Shown here: in pieces, positions 1 through 6,274 of the stretch | Layout: each line of letters starts with the position of its first letter | How positions within the stretch are numbered: position 1 is the stretch's first letter | Source: Oscillospiraceae bacterium | Lineage (GTDB): Bacteria > Bacillota > Clostridia > Oscillospirales > Acutalibacteraceae | DNA length: 7,905 nucleotides | Direction: 5' to 3' | Assembly (NCBI GenBank): GCA_009779455.1 | Contig: WREG01000083.1 | Span: forward strand, 1-7,905 | Position numbers and translations under genes: made by a program | The notes under the pieces: generated by a model | The model's input: only the letters and a program-made list of their open reading frames with translations | What the model was told of the DNA's origin: nothing | Database searches by the model: none

Positions 1-2
1 GC

Positions 3-779
3 TTCGGCATGACCCCGGTCCCCGATTCGGAGCTTGCGGGCGTTTTTGCGGGCGCTGTCCCGACCGGGATCGTCGTTTACCGCAGGGTTTACACCATACC
101 GGGCGACAGGCCGGAAGACACCGTCCATAAATACCAATACAAGGTCTATAAAAAGCTGGGCGAGGACGTTTACCAATATGTGGAGCCGACGGGCTACTCC
201 GACGACGGGAACCGCCAGGGCGCAAAAATCACGGGGCTGTCCTATAAATTTAAAAATATCCTCCCCTTCGATATGTTCGAGATATGCACGATAACCCTGT
301 CCGTTGACGGAAAGGAATTCTACCGCGGCTCGCCGGACGGCAACGGCAGCATCAATATGCAGGAGGAAGCGTATCATTTGGGCGCGTTTGAATCAGGCGG
401 GCAGAAAATCATGAAAATGACGGCGGTAATGGACGGCTCGAAGCTGCCCGGCGCGGCCTATGAGGGCGAAATAGAGTTCTGGTGGATATTCAACGCGGAA
501 AGGGCCTTGCCCCCTGACGAGACGACGACGGCGGATGACGACGAGACGACAACGGGGGAAGATGAAGAAAAGACCACGGATAAAGACAAAACAACGGCAA
601 AAACAACGGAAAAGGACAGCGGCCCCGACGGCACAAAAACGGGCGTGCAGTTCAACACGGCGCTGTATATAATTGCGGGGAGCATAGCCCTTGCAATGGC
701 CGTCGTATACGTTTTGATCCTTGTTTATAAAAAACGCGGCGAAAAACAGGAAGAAATAGAAGATGTTTTGAACCGGTAA
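3..779 (+). CDS. Surface protein with C-terminal membrane anchor, 5' partial
   Basis: The frame is open to the left edge, and the first ATG (base 9) has neither a ribosome binding site nor a signal peptide after it, so this is the C-terminal part of a longer protein. Numbering from that ATG, residues 20-165 form an extracellular beta-rich region. The stretch LGAFESG, then a KMTAVMDG strand, then EGEIEFWWIFNAE (about 124-163) resembles the end of TasA/camelysin-like domains found in clostridial surface proteins; this is a family-level guess. Residues 168-207 are a low-complexity Thr/Asp/Glu/Lys linker, typical of a wall-spanning stalk. GTKTG (208-212), a hydrophobic segment (about 218-240) and KKRGEK (241-246) have the layout of a sortase sorting signal, but LPxTG is not present and a further 10-residue acidic tail follows. 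The sortase gene starts 9 bases downstream, which suggests this is its substrate. It could instead be a plain single-pass membrane protein. Confidence 0.8.
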   Translation, partial: FGMTPVPDSELAGVFAGAVPTGIVVYRRVYTIPGDRPEDTVHKYQYKVYKKLGEDVYQYVEPTGYSDDGNRQGAKITGLSYKFKNILPFDMFEICTITLSVDGKEFYRGSPDGNGSINMQEEAYHLGAFESGGQKIMKMTAVMDGSKLPGAAYEGEIEFWWIFNAERALPPDETTTADDDETTTGEDEEKTTDKDKTTAKTTEKDSGPDGTKTGVQFNTALYIIAGSIALAMAVVYVLILVYKKRGEKQEEIEDVLNR

Positions 780-788
780 CAAAAAACT

Positions 789-1496
789 ATGAAAAAGAAA
801 AAAAGCAAGCTTCATATAATCATACCGGCAATTTTAATAATAATTGCCGGTTTTTGCGGTTTCAAATTATGGCAGGAATATGAGGTTTACCGCGAAGTCA
901 AAATACTCGAAGAGGAAATGAAAGAATTTGAGCCTGATGACGAACCTTGGCCCGGCCTGGGCTGCGACAACCCCGATGTATTCGCGTGGATAAAAATAGA
1001 CGACACACAGATAAACTACCCGGTCGCCCTTGGCGAGGACAACCGATTTTATCTTTCCCATAACGTAAAAAAGGAGAAGGCCACCGCCGGGGCGATTTTC
1101 ATGGATTACCGCTGCAAGCGTGACCTTTCGTCGTTCAACAGCATAATTTACGGCCACCGCATGAAAAACGGGAGCATGTTCCAGAATATCAGCAAATACC
1201 GCACGGAACAGTTCTTCGACAGCCACAGGACGGGTACGCTCACCACGAAGGACGCCAAATACGACCTCGATATTTTCGCCTATCTTGCGGTAAGCGCCTA
1301 TTCCGACGCGTACAAGGCGGTTTTCAACGAGCCGGAGGACAGGCAGGCCCATCTCGACTACATCAAAAAGAACGCCAAAATATACAGAAACGCGGATGTC
1401 GGCATAAACGACAGCATAGTGACCCTTTCGACCTGCACATACGAATTCGAAAACGCCCGGTCGGTGGTCGTGGCGAAGCTTGTGCCGAAAAGTTAG
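789..1496 (+). CDS. srtB: Class B sortase
   Basis: This is a membrane-bound cysteine transpeptidase that cleaves sorting signals of surface proteins and joins them to peptidoglycan or to another protein. The 235 residues match the family length. A lysine-rich start (MKKKKSK) and one membrane segment (about 9-27) place the catalytic domain outside the cell. The catalytic triad is visible: His123 in IIYGHRMKNGSMF, Cys216 in VTLSTCTYEF and Arg224 in ENARSVVVAKL. The YGHRM...MF and TLSTC...F signatures point to class B rather than A or D. No clear ribosome binding site precedes the ATG, and the previous stop is only 9 bases away, so translation is probably coupled to the upstream surface-protein gene, its likely substrate. 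A terminator follows. The symbol denotes the class; the true substrate is inferred from adjacency. Confidence 0.93.
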   Translation: MKKKKSKLHIIIPAILIIIAGFCGFKLWQEYEVYREVKILEEEMKEFEPDDEPWPGLGCDNPDVFAWIKIDDTQINYPVALGEDNRFYLSHNVKKEKATAGAIFMDYRCKRDLSSFNSIIYGHRMKNGSMFQNISKYRTEQFFDSHRTGTLTTKDAKYDLDIFAYLAVSAYSDAYKAVFNEPEDRQAHLDYIKKNAKIYRNADVGINDSIVTLSTCTYEFENARSVVVAKLVPKS

Positions 1497-1502
1497 GATT
1501 CA

Positions 1503-1523
1503 GGGATTAGGGATTAGGGATTA
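1503..1523. repeat. Three tandem GGGATTA heptamers
   Basis: Three perfect copies of GGGATTA lie head to tail at 1503-1509, 1510-1516 and 1517-1523, with a degenerate copy (GGATTCA) just before and a partial GG after. The array sits between the srtB stop codon and the terminator hairpin. No function can be assigned. Simple slippage or an intergenic repeat family are both possible. Confidence 0.85.
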
Positions 1524-1530
1524 GGAGCTG

Positions 1531-1557
1531 AGACGGGTCATCCCGTCTTTATTTTTT
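1531..1557 (+). terminator. Rho-independent terminator after srtB
   Basis: A perfect 7-bp stem AGACGGG (1531-1537) / CCCGTCT (1542-1548) with a TCAT loop is followed by a T-rich run interrupted by one A (to 1557). It lies 34 bases after the srtB stop and separates the sortase unit from the transporter promoter. Confidence 0.85.
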
Positions 1558-1565
1558 AAAAACGC

Positions 1566-1593
1566 TTGATTATATTGCGTTTTAATATATAAT
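1566..1593 (+). promoter_or_regulatory. Sigma-A type promoter of the transporter gene
   Basis: TTGATT (1566-1571) and a perfect TATAAT (1588-1593) are separated by 16 bases. The site sits just after the srtB terminator and about 30 bases before the start codon, as expected for a new transcription unit. Confidence 0.7.
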
Positions 1594-1623
1594 AAAGCCA
1601 AATTATATAAGGGGACAACAAAT

Positions 1624-3090
1624 ATGAAAGAAACTTCAACGCTAAAACGCTCCGAGATGATGTTTTTCGGCGCGGCGGATCTGTTCGGCGGCGGCGGCGG
1701 GGCGCTTATCGCAGCGGTTTATATGTCTTTTTTATTGGTAAACGGGGTAACAATAGCGCAAGCCGGGATAATTGTAGGGGTTTCCAGGATATGGGATGCG
1801 ATAATAGACCCCCCGCTTGGCGTGATCACCGACAATACCCGGACAAAATACGGCAGGCGGCGGCCGTTCATATTCTGTGCGGGCGTTTTAATACCTTTCG
1901 CGCTCGCGATTCTGTTCATGCCCCTTTACAAAATGAATGACGGCATTTTTAAAGTCGTTATTTATTTATGCTCGTTCATTCTTTTCAATACGATATCGTC
2001 TACCTTTGCAATACCATACGCTTCAATGTCCGCCGAAATTTCCGACGATTATTACATAAGGACAAAGGCAAACCAGATAAGGCTTATATTCTCCATGATT
2101 GCCAGCGCAATCGTGGCAGGGGTCGGCATGCCTTTGGCGGATGCGTTGCTGGATGAAAACAACAATTTTAGGGTAAACCAATTTGTATTAATAGTGGTTA
2201 TAGGTTTCGGGGTTTTATTTTGCATCCCTGTCATACTTGCGGCAGTGAAATGCAAAGAACGTGTCGATCTTCCGGAAGAAAAGTCGAAATTCGATATAAA
2301 AACCTTTCTGAAACCTTTAAGGGTAAAGGCTTTCATATATCTTCTGCTTATTTATTTCTGCGGCTACGCCTGCATGGATATCATAACCGCTAATTTGGTA
2401 ATATTTGCAAAATATGGCTTGGCTATTGAAATACCGACTCTTTATATGCTGGTTGCAATAATGGGTTCTTACGCCGTTATGGTCCCGCTGCTCATAAAGG
2501 GTATGGACAGAGGTATGCCGAAGCCTAAATTAGTCCGCATGGGCATCCCCCTGTACATAGGCGGAGCAATATGCCTCTGCCTTATGCCCGGTAGCTGGCC
2601 GGACTACATAGCGCTGGTATTCTGCGTAATAATAGGAGTAGGGACGAGCGGCTGCCAGTATATGCCGTGGCTCATCTTCCCCGACGTTGCCGACGCGGCA
2701 AAATTAAAATATGCGGATATGTCGCCCGGCACCGTAAGCGGCCTGATGTCCCTGATAAGGACTTCGTCCTCAGCGGTCGCCCTCGCAGGCACAAGCTTTA
2801 TTTTAAGCGCGACGGGTTTTGTCGAACCTAAAGCGGATTTGGATGGCCTTGCGGCTGCGGTCACTCAGCCCCAAAGCGCAATATGGGGGCTGCGTCTGGT
2901 AGTCATGATCTCGATTATTGTTTTTATAAGCATCGTTTATTTCGCCGCGAAAAAATTAAAGCTCACCCCCGAAAGAAGCAAGAAAATCACGGAATTCATC
3001 AGCATACGCGACGAGGGCGGGGATTTGGAGCAAAGCCTTTCAGCTGAGGACAGGGAAATTTACGCAGGGATAAAAAAAGACCTTTTTTAG
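1624..3090 (+). CDS. MFS transporter, GPH (glycoside-pentoside-hexuronide):cation symporter family
   Basis: This is a polytopic membrane protein of 488 residues, the usual size for the MelB-like GPH branch of the major facilitator superfamily, which couples uptake of sugars or glycosides to Na+ or H+. The family hallmark is at residues 54-81: SRIWDAIIDP, then D70, then GRRRP. It corresponds to the helix II / loop 2-3 region of MelB, where acidic residues (here D58 and D62) take part in cation binding. About twelve hydrophobic segments can be seen across residues 15-475, followed by a polar cytoplasmic tail from about 460 onward. An AGGGGA-type ribosome binding site (about 1610-1615) sits 8 bases before the ATG. 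The substrate cannot be read from the sequence, and no glycosidase or sugar-pathway gene is nearby to suggest one. ksgA starts 15 bases later, so the two genes are probably co-transcribed although unrelated in function. Confidence 0.9.
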   Translation: MKETSTLKRSEMMFFGAADLFGGGGGALIAAVYMSFLLVNGVTIAQAGIIVGVSRIWDAIIDPPLGVITDNTRTKYGRRRPFIFCAGVLIPFALAILFMPLYKMNDGIFKVVIYLCSFILFNTISSTFAIPYASMSAEISDDYYIRTKANQIRLIFSMIASAIVAGVGMPLADALLDENNNFRVNQFVLIVVIGFGVLFCIPVILAAVKCKERVDLPEEKSKFDIKTFLKPLRVKAFIYLLLIYFCGYACMDIITANLVIFAKYGLAIEIPTLYMLVAIMGSYAVMVPLLIKGMDRGMPKPKLVRMGIPLYIGGAICLCLMPGSWPDYIALVFCVIIGVGTSGCQYMPWLIFPDVADAAKLKYADMSPGTVSGLMSLIRTSSSAVALAGTSFILSATGFVEPKADLDGLAAAVTQPQSAIWGLRLVVMISIIVFISIVYFAAKKLKLTPERSKKITEFISIRDEGGDLEQSLSAEDREIYAGIKKDLF

Positions 3091-3105
3091 GATTTAGGGG
3101 CCGGG

Positions 3106-3954
3106 ATGGATTTATCGGACATAAATATAATAAAACGGCTTTTAAAAAAGCACGGCTTTTCGTTTTCAAAGGCTTTGGGGCAGAATTTTATTGTTGACCC
3201 GGGCGTCTGCCCTCAGATGGCGGAGCTTTCGGGGATAAACGAAAACAGCGGGGTTATTGAAATCGGCGCGGGGATAGGCGTTTTGACAAAAGAGCTGGCG
3301 GAAAGGGCGAAAAAAGTCGTTTCCTTCGAGCTTGACAGGCGGCTTTTGCCTGTTTTGGGCGAAACCCTCGCGGGATATGGCAACGCCTTCATAATAAACG
3401 AAGACATACTGAAAACGGATCCGGCGCGGCTGATAAACGAAGAATTCGGCGGCATGGACGTTTATGTCTGCGCCAACCTGCCATATTATATAACCTCCCC
3501 TGTCATAATGCTCCTGCTCGAAAGCCGCCTGCCCCTTGAGTCGATCACCGTTATGGTGCAAAAAGAAGCGGCGCTCCGGCTAACCGCTCACGTAGGCAGC
3601 AGGGAGTCGGGGGCCGTTACGGTCGCGGTCGATTATTACGCGGACGCGGAAATGCTGTTCAGCGTGGGCCGCGAGGCGTTTTTCCCCCGGCCGAAGGTAG
3701 CCAGCGCGGTGATAAAGCTGGCCGTCAGCAAAACCCCGAAATATTCGCCTGCGGATGAAAAACTCTTTTTCGCGCTTGTAAAAGCGGCTTTCGCCCAGAG
3801 AAGGAAAACCGCCGTCAACGCAATATCCGCAGGGCTTGGCATCCCTAAAGAAAAAATTGCGGACGCGCTTTTAAATATGGGGCTTGGCGCGGATATCCGG
3901 GCGGAGAAAATTAGGATGGATGACTTGATAAAATTATCAAATTTTATAATATAA
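3106..3954 (+). CDS. rsmA: 16S rRNA (adenine1518-N6/adenine1519-N6)-dimethyltransferase KsgA/RsmA
   Basis: This S-adenosylmethionine-dependent enzyme dimethylates two adjacent adenines in the 3' terminal helix of 16S rRNA, a late checkpoint in 30S assembly. The 282 residues match the family. Motifs in order are KALGQNFIVDP (22-32, substrate/SAM entry), the SAM-binding IEIGAGIGVLT (51-61), acidic E75 in SFELDR, the catalytic NLPYYI (124-129), VMVQKE (149-154) and FFPRPKV (192-198), then a C-terminal helical domain with AFAQRRKT (228-235) and a RAEKIRMDDLIKLSN end. AGGGG at 3096-3100 sits 5 bases before the ATG and supports this start. In many Firmicutes ksgA follows rnmV; here it follows a transporter gene instead. 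Loss of the enzyme gives kasugamycin resistance in other bacteria. Confidence 0.97.
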   Translation: MDLSDINIIKRLLKKHGFSFSKALGQNFIVDPGVCPQMAELSGINENSGVIEIGAGIGVLTKELAERAKKVVSFELDRRLLPVLGETLAGYGNAFIINEDILKTDPARLINEEFGGMDVYVCANLPYYITSPVIMLLLESRLPLESITVMVQKEAALRLTAHVGSRESGAVTVAVDYYADAEMLFSVGREAFFPRPKVASAVIKLAVSKTPKYSPADEKLFFALVKAAFAQRRKTAVNAISAGLGIPKEKIADALLNMGLGADIRAEKIRMDDLIKLSNFII

Positions 3955-4078
3955 AATGCAAAGACAGGAATTGATTAATATGCAGGCATATTGAAGGATA
4001 TTTTGAAAACAACCGCTTCATTCCATTCGGTGCTTTAGATACTAACATAATTTCAAATCAAGTATAGGAATAGGCAAC

Positions 4079-4693
4079 ATGAAAAACAAATTTATCGTAA
4101 TAGAGGGCATCGACGGTTCGGGGAAAACCACTCAGATTGATATTCTGGCGAAAAGGCTCGCGGATGGAGGGTTTGATGCCGCCGTTACCGCCGAACCCAC
4201 TGACGGTGCCGCCGGGAAGCTTATACGGGAAATTCTTTCCGGCAAAAAAAAGATCGCCCCCTCCGCCTTGGCCGCGCTTTTTCTGGCCGACAGGATAGAG
4301 CATAACCAAAACAGCGGAAACGGCATAAAAAAGCTTTTGTCAGAGGGTAAAACCGTGCTGTGCGGCCGCTATTATTACGCCACCTTCGCCTATCAGGGGC
4401 TTGAATGCGGCTTTGACTGGCTTTTCGGGCAAAACTTGGGCTGTGCGGACATCTTAAAGCCCGATATCTGCCTGTTCCTAGACATTCCCCCCGAAATCTG
4501 CATGGATAGAATAAATAAAAGCAGGAAATTAAGCGAAATAGAGATATTTGAAAATATAGAGGCATTGAGGAAGATAAGGGAAAATTATTTAACCGTGTTC
4601 GGGCATTTAAAGGGGAGCGAAAACATAAAGATTATAGATGCGGCCGGGTCCGAAGACGAGGTATCGCGGCAAATATATAACATAATAAAATAA
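4079..4693 (+). CDS. tmk: Thymidylate kinase (dTMP kinase)
   Basis: The enzyme phosphorylates dTMP to dTDP with ATP in the cytoplasm, an essential step of dTTP synthesis. The 204 residues fit the family. The P-loop is GIDGSGKTT (10-18). AEPTDGAAGKLIRE (38-51) is the variant of the dTMP-site loop that carries EPTDG instead of the commoner EPGGT. ADR (70-72) and RYYYATFAYQG (97-107) follow, then a beta strand LFLDIPPE and a LID-like basic stretch with R144 and R149. One oddity is that the usual DR(Y/H) motif before the YQG segment reads CGRYYY, with Gly96 where Asp is normal. AGGAATAGG (4066-4074) lies just before the ATG. A gap of 124 bases separates it from ksgA. The holB gene that often neighbours tmk is absent. 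Confidence 0.92.
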   Translation: MKNKFIVIEGIDGSGKTTQIDILAKRLADGGFDAAVTAEPTDGAAGKLIREILSGKKKIAPSALAALFLADRIEHNQNSGNGIKKLLSEGKTVLCGRYYYATFAYQGLECGFDWLFGQNLGCADILKPDICLFLDIPPEICMDRINKSRKLSEIEIFENIEALRKIRENYLTVFGHLKGSENIKIIDAAGSEDEVSRQIYNIIK

Positions 4694-4696
4694 TGC

Positions 4697-4728
4697 TTGA
4701 AAATTTCATAAAAATGGAGTATTATATT
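4697..4728 (+). promoter_or_regulatory. Possible promoter of efp
   Basis: TTGAAA (4697-4702) is followed by an AT-rich run with TTATAT (4722-4727) and TATATT (4723-4728). The 19-20 base spacing is longer than ideal, so the exact -10 element is uncertain. The position, between the tmk stop and the efp ribosome binding site, is suitable. Confidence 0.35.
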
Positions 4729-4767
4729 ATCATGTAAGCTGCTAAAAATATTTGGAGGAAATAATAT

Positions 4768-5325
4768 ATGGTATCAGCAGGCGATTTTAAAAACGGCGTG
4801 ACCTTTGAAATGGACGGCGGGGTGTGGCAGATTGTCGAATTCCAGCACGTGAAGCCGGGCAAGGGGGCGGCGTTCGTCCGCACGAAAATAAGGAACGTCA
4901 TAGCGGGTTCCGTGGTCGAAAAGACCTTCAACCCGTCCGACAAATTCCCCCCGGCCTTTATTGAGCGCAAGGATATGGCATATTCCTACAACGACGGCAA
5001 CCTTTATTACTTCATGGACCCCGAAAGCTATGAGCTTATCCCCGTAGGGGCCGAGCTGCTGGGCGACAATTTCAAATTCGTCAAGGAAGATATGGTATGC
5101 AAGGTGCTTTCGTATAAAGGCTCCGTATTCGGCTTGGAACCGCCCAATTTCGTGACGCTGAAGGTTACGCAGACCGAACCCGGCGTGCGCGGCGACACCG
5201 CGACGAACGTCCAGAAGCCCGCTGTTGTCGAAACCGGGGCGGAAGTCAGGGTGCCCCTCTTTATCAACGAGGGCGAGGACATCAATATTGACACGCGGAC
5301 GGGGGAGTATATGTCGAGGGCGTAA
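4768..5325 (+). CDS. efp: Elongation factor P
   Basis: EF-P binds between the P and E sites of the ribosome and relieves stalling on consecutive prolines. The 185 residues are the standard length with three beta-barrel domains: an N-terminal KOW-like domain (about 1-63), an OB domain (about 67-128) and a C-terminal OB domain (about 130-185). The functional loop tip is HVKPGKGAAF with Lys32, the position modified in other bacteria (5-aminopentanol on Lys32 in Bacillus subtilis). The C-terminal region KPAVVETGAEVRVPLFIN then GEDINIDTRTGEYMSRA is the EF-P signature. A strong ribosome binding site GGAGG (4754-4758) is placed 9 bases before the ATG. No EF-P modification gene is visible in the window. 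The acidic zinc-ribbon gene follows after a repeat-filled gap. Confidence 0.98.
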   Translation: MVSAGDFKNGVTFEMDGGVWQIVEFQHVKPGKGAAFVRTKIRNVIAGSVVEKTFNPSDKFPPAFIERKDMAYSYNDGNLYYFMDPESYELIPVGAELLGDNFKFVKEDMVCKVLSYKGSVFGLEPPNFVTLKVTQTEPGVRGDTATNVQKPAVVETGAEVRVPLFINEGEDINIDTRTGEYMSRA

Positions 5326-5336
5326 GTACGCCGGTT

Positions 5337-5364
5337 CCGTAGGGGACGGTTTCCGGACGTCCCG
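5337..5364 (+). repeat. GTAGGGG palindromic repeat, copy A
   Basis: CCGTAGGGGACGG followed by a short loop and a CGTCCCG end. The inner stem is GGGACG (5343-5348) / CGTCCC (5358-5363) with a 9-base loop. It begins 12 bases after the efp stop codon and aligns with copies B and C. No oligo-T run follows, so it is probably not an intrinsic terminator. Confidence 0.7.
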
Positions 5365-5389
5365 ATTCTATAAAATTTATATCAGTTTG

Positions 5390-5417
5390 CGGGGCGTCGG
5401 AGACGCCGCCCCCTACA
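5390..5417 (-). repeat. GTAGGGG palindromic repeat, copy B (inverted)
   Basis: Read on the minus strand it starts TGTAGGGGGCGGCGTC and ends GACGCCCCG, matching copy A with small indels. Hairpins GGCGTC (5393-5398) / GACGCC (5402-5407) or GGGGCG (5391-5396) / CGCCCC (5407-5412) are possible. It faces copy A across 25 bases of AT-rich sequence and ends 13 bases before the ribosome binding site of the next gene. Confidence 0.7.
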
Positions 5418-5442
5418 AATACAATTAAAGAGAGGTATTATT

Positions 5443-5847
5443 ATGAATTTAACTGAAAAAGCGGCGTATCTGAAAGGTTTGGCGGAGGGCGTCGGGCTTG
5501 ACGAAAACGCGAAGGAAACAAAAATCATCAACGCTATTTTAGACCTTTTGGACGACGTCGCCCTCACCGTGAGCGACATTGATGACGAGGTTTCGTTCAT
5601 CTCCGACCGCATCGACGACATCGACGAGGATTTGGAAGACCTCGAGGAGTTCGTATACGAGGATTTCGATTATGACGACGACGATTACGATTTCTTTGAC
5701 GATGACGATGAGGACGTATTCGAAATTGAATGCCCCAACTGCAAAAAAATCGTCTACATCGACGAATGCGACATCGACGGCGACGAAGAGGTAAAATGCC
5801 CCGAATGCGGCATCGTTTTTGATGAATTCGAGTTTGAGGAAGATTGA
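5443..5847 (+). CDS. Acidic zinc-ribbon protein with CD1247-like N-terminal domain
   Basis: This 134-residue cytoplasmic protein has no signal or membrane segment. The N-terminus (EKAAYLKGLAEGVGLDENAKETKIINAILDLLDD, about 5-38) resembles the CD1247 N-terminal domain of clostridial proteins of unknown function. Residues 40-70 are rich in heptad-like acidic and hydrophobic positions and may form a coiled coil. Residues 71-92 are almost entirely Asp, Glu, Tyr and Phe. The C-terminal part holds two CxxC pairs, CPNC (97-100) and CPEC (119-122), spaced as a zinc ribbon. The protein is extremely acidic overall. AGAGG (5431-5435) sits 7 bases before the ATG. The gene follows efp. Its molecular role is not known; the zinc ribbon could bind a protein partner or nucleic acid, but this is only inference. 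Confidence 0.85.
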   Translation: MNLTEKAAYLKGLAEGVGLDENAKETKIINAILDLLDDVALTVSDIDDEVSFISDRIDDIDEDLEDLEEFVYEDFDYDDDDYDFFDDDDEDVFEIECPNCKKIVYIDECDIDGDEEVKCPECGIVFDEFEFEED

Positions 5848-5905
5848 TTAAATGCAGAATTTAAGATGTAAAATATAAAATTGGTTTTACGTTTTATACA
5901 AACAG

Positions 5906-5937
5906 CCCGTAGGGGCGGGCTTTGATGTCCGCCCTTT
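5906..5937 (+). repeat. GTAGGGG palindromic repeat, copy C
   Basis: CCCGTAGGGGCGGG, a loop containing TTTGATG, then CCGCCCTTT. The stem is GGGCGG (5913-5918) / CCGCCC (5929-5934), followed by TTTATT. A competing small hairpin GCCCG (5905-5909) / CGGGC (5916-5920) would show AGGGG in its loop. The repeat overlaps the ribosome binding site and start codon of the next gene. Confidence 0.7.
5911..5915 (+). promoter_or_regulatory. Ribosome binding site inside repeat copy C
   Basis: AGGGG lies 9 bases before the ATG at 5925. It is part of the conserved GTAGGGG core of the repeat, so the repeat appears to provide the translation start of the next gene. Confidence 0.45.
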
Positions 5938-6269
5938 ATTCGATTTCCCTAACCCTCGCGTTTATATTATTATCCTCAGCCGTCGCGTTCGGCCATTACC
6001 ACATGACCGATTCCACGGCGTGGTTCAGGGACATATGCATAATCCAGTCCCCCGGCGCGTCACTTACCGCCTACGGCCATGTGGATGTCAGAGGCGTGAG
6101 GGTAATCACTATCGACGAAAACACGTTGAATTTTGAAACGGAAGTCGTAAAATTCAAAGACATTGCCGCGGATTATGACGGCTTGGGCCTCAGCTTTTGG
6201 CAGAGGTTTATGCAGATGTTCCGCGAAATTTTTGACGCAATTAAAACAGTTTTTAAATTCGGAGCGTAA
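5925..6269 (+). CDS. Small putative secreted or membrane protein, unknown function
   Basis: The frame gives 114 residues from ATG 5925 (a TTG directly before it is an alternative start). I do not recognise a family. Residues 1-24 (ALYSISLTLAFILL then SSAVAFG) form a hydrophobic segment like a signal peptide or membrane anchor, though basic residues are missing before it. The middle has alternating hydrophobic strands (GVRVITI, NTLNFETEVVKF). The end, WQRFMQMFREIFDAIKTVFKFG, is an amphipathic aromatic-rich helix, a pattern I associate with the C-termini of some clostridial exported proteins. The first codons and the ribosome binding site come from repeat copy C. An internal start at ATG 6003 would remove the signal-like segment. 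The gene converges on thiI with only 5 bases between the stops. It is a plausible real gene but unsupported by homology. Confidence 0.55.
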   Translation: MSALYSISLTLAFILLSSAVAFGHYHMTDSTAWFRDICIIQSPGASLTAYGHVDVRGVRVITIDENTLNFETEVVKFKDIAADYDGLGLSFWQRFMQMFREIFDAIKTVFKFGA

Positions 6270-6274
6270 ATCAT

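Noticed and set aside
393..815. Minus-strand frame of 140 codons opposite the surface-protein gene
   Set aside because: Its Arg/Phe/Val-rich sequence is the antisense of the acidic Thr-rich linker and membrane segment; no independent support.
867..1352. Open frame of 161 codons on the minus strand inside srtB
   Set aside because: It lies wholly opposite a gene with a full catalytic triad, has no ribosome binding site and shows no recognisable protein features; a composition-driven shadow.
3166..3561. Minus-strand frame of 131 codons opposite ksgA
   Set aside because: Overlaps the SAM-binding and catalytic coding region of ksgA and has no family features.
3955..4078. Promoter or small gene between ksgA and tmk
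   Set aside because: TTGAAA (4003-4008) has no -10 element at proper distance, and the 12-codon frame at 3956 lacks support; only the tmk ribosome binding site is convincing.
5225..5428. Plus-strand frame of 67 codons over the efp end and repeats A/B
   Set aside because: Overlaps the conserved EF-P C-terminal signature in another frame and then reads through repeats; no start signal.
5868..5890. Hairpin GTAAAA/TTTTAC after the acidic-protein gene as terminator
   Set aside because: The stem is six mostly A-T pairs with no T-run; too weak for intrinsic termination.
5337..5937. CRISPR array
   Set aside because: Only three imperfect palindromic copies with irregular spacing, one inverted and a gene between; this is not an array of repeats and spacers.
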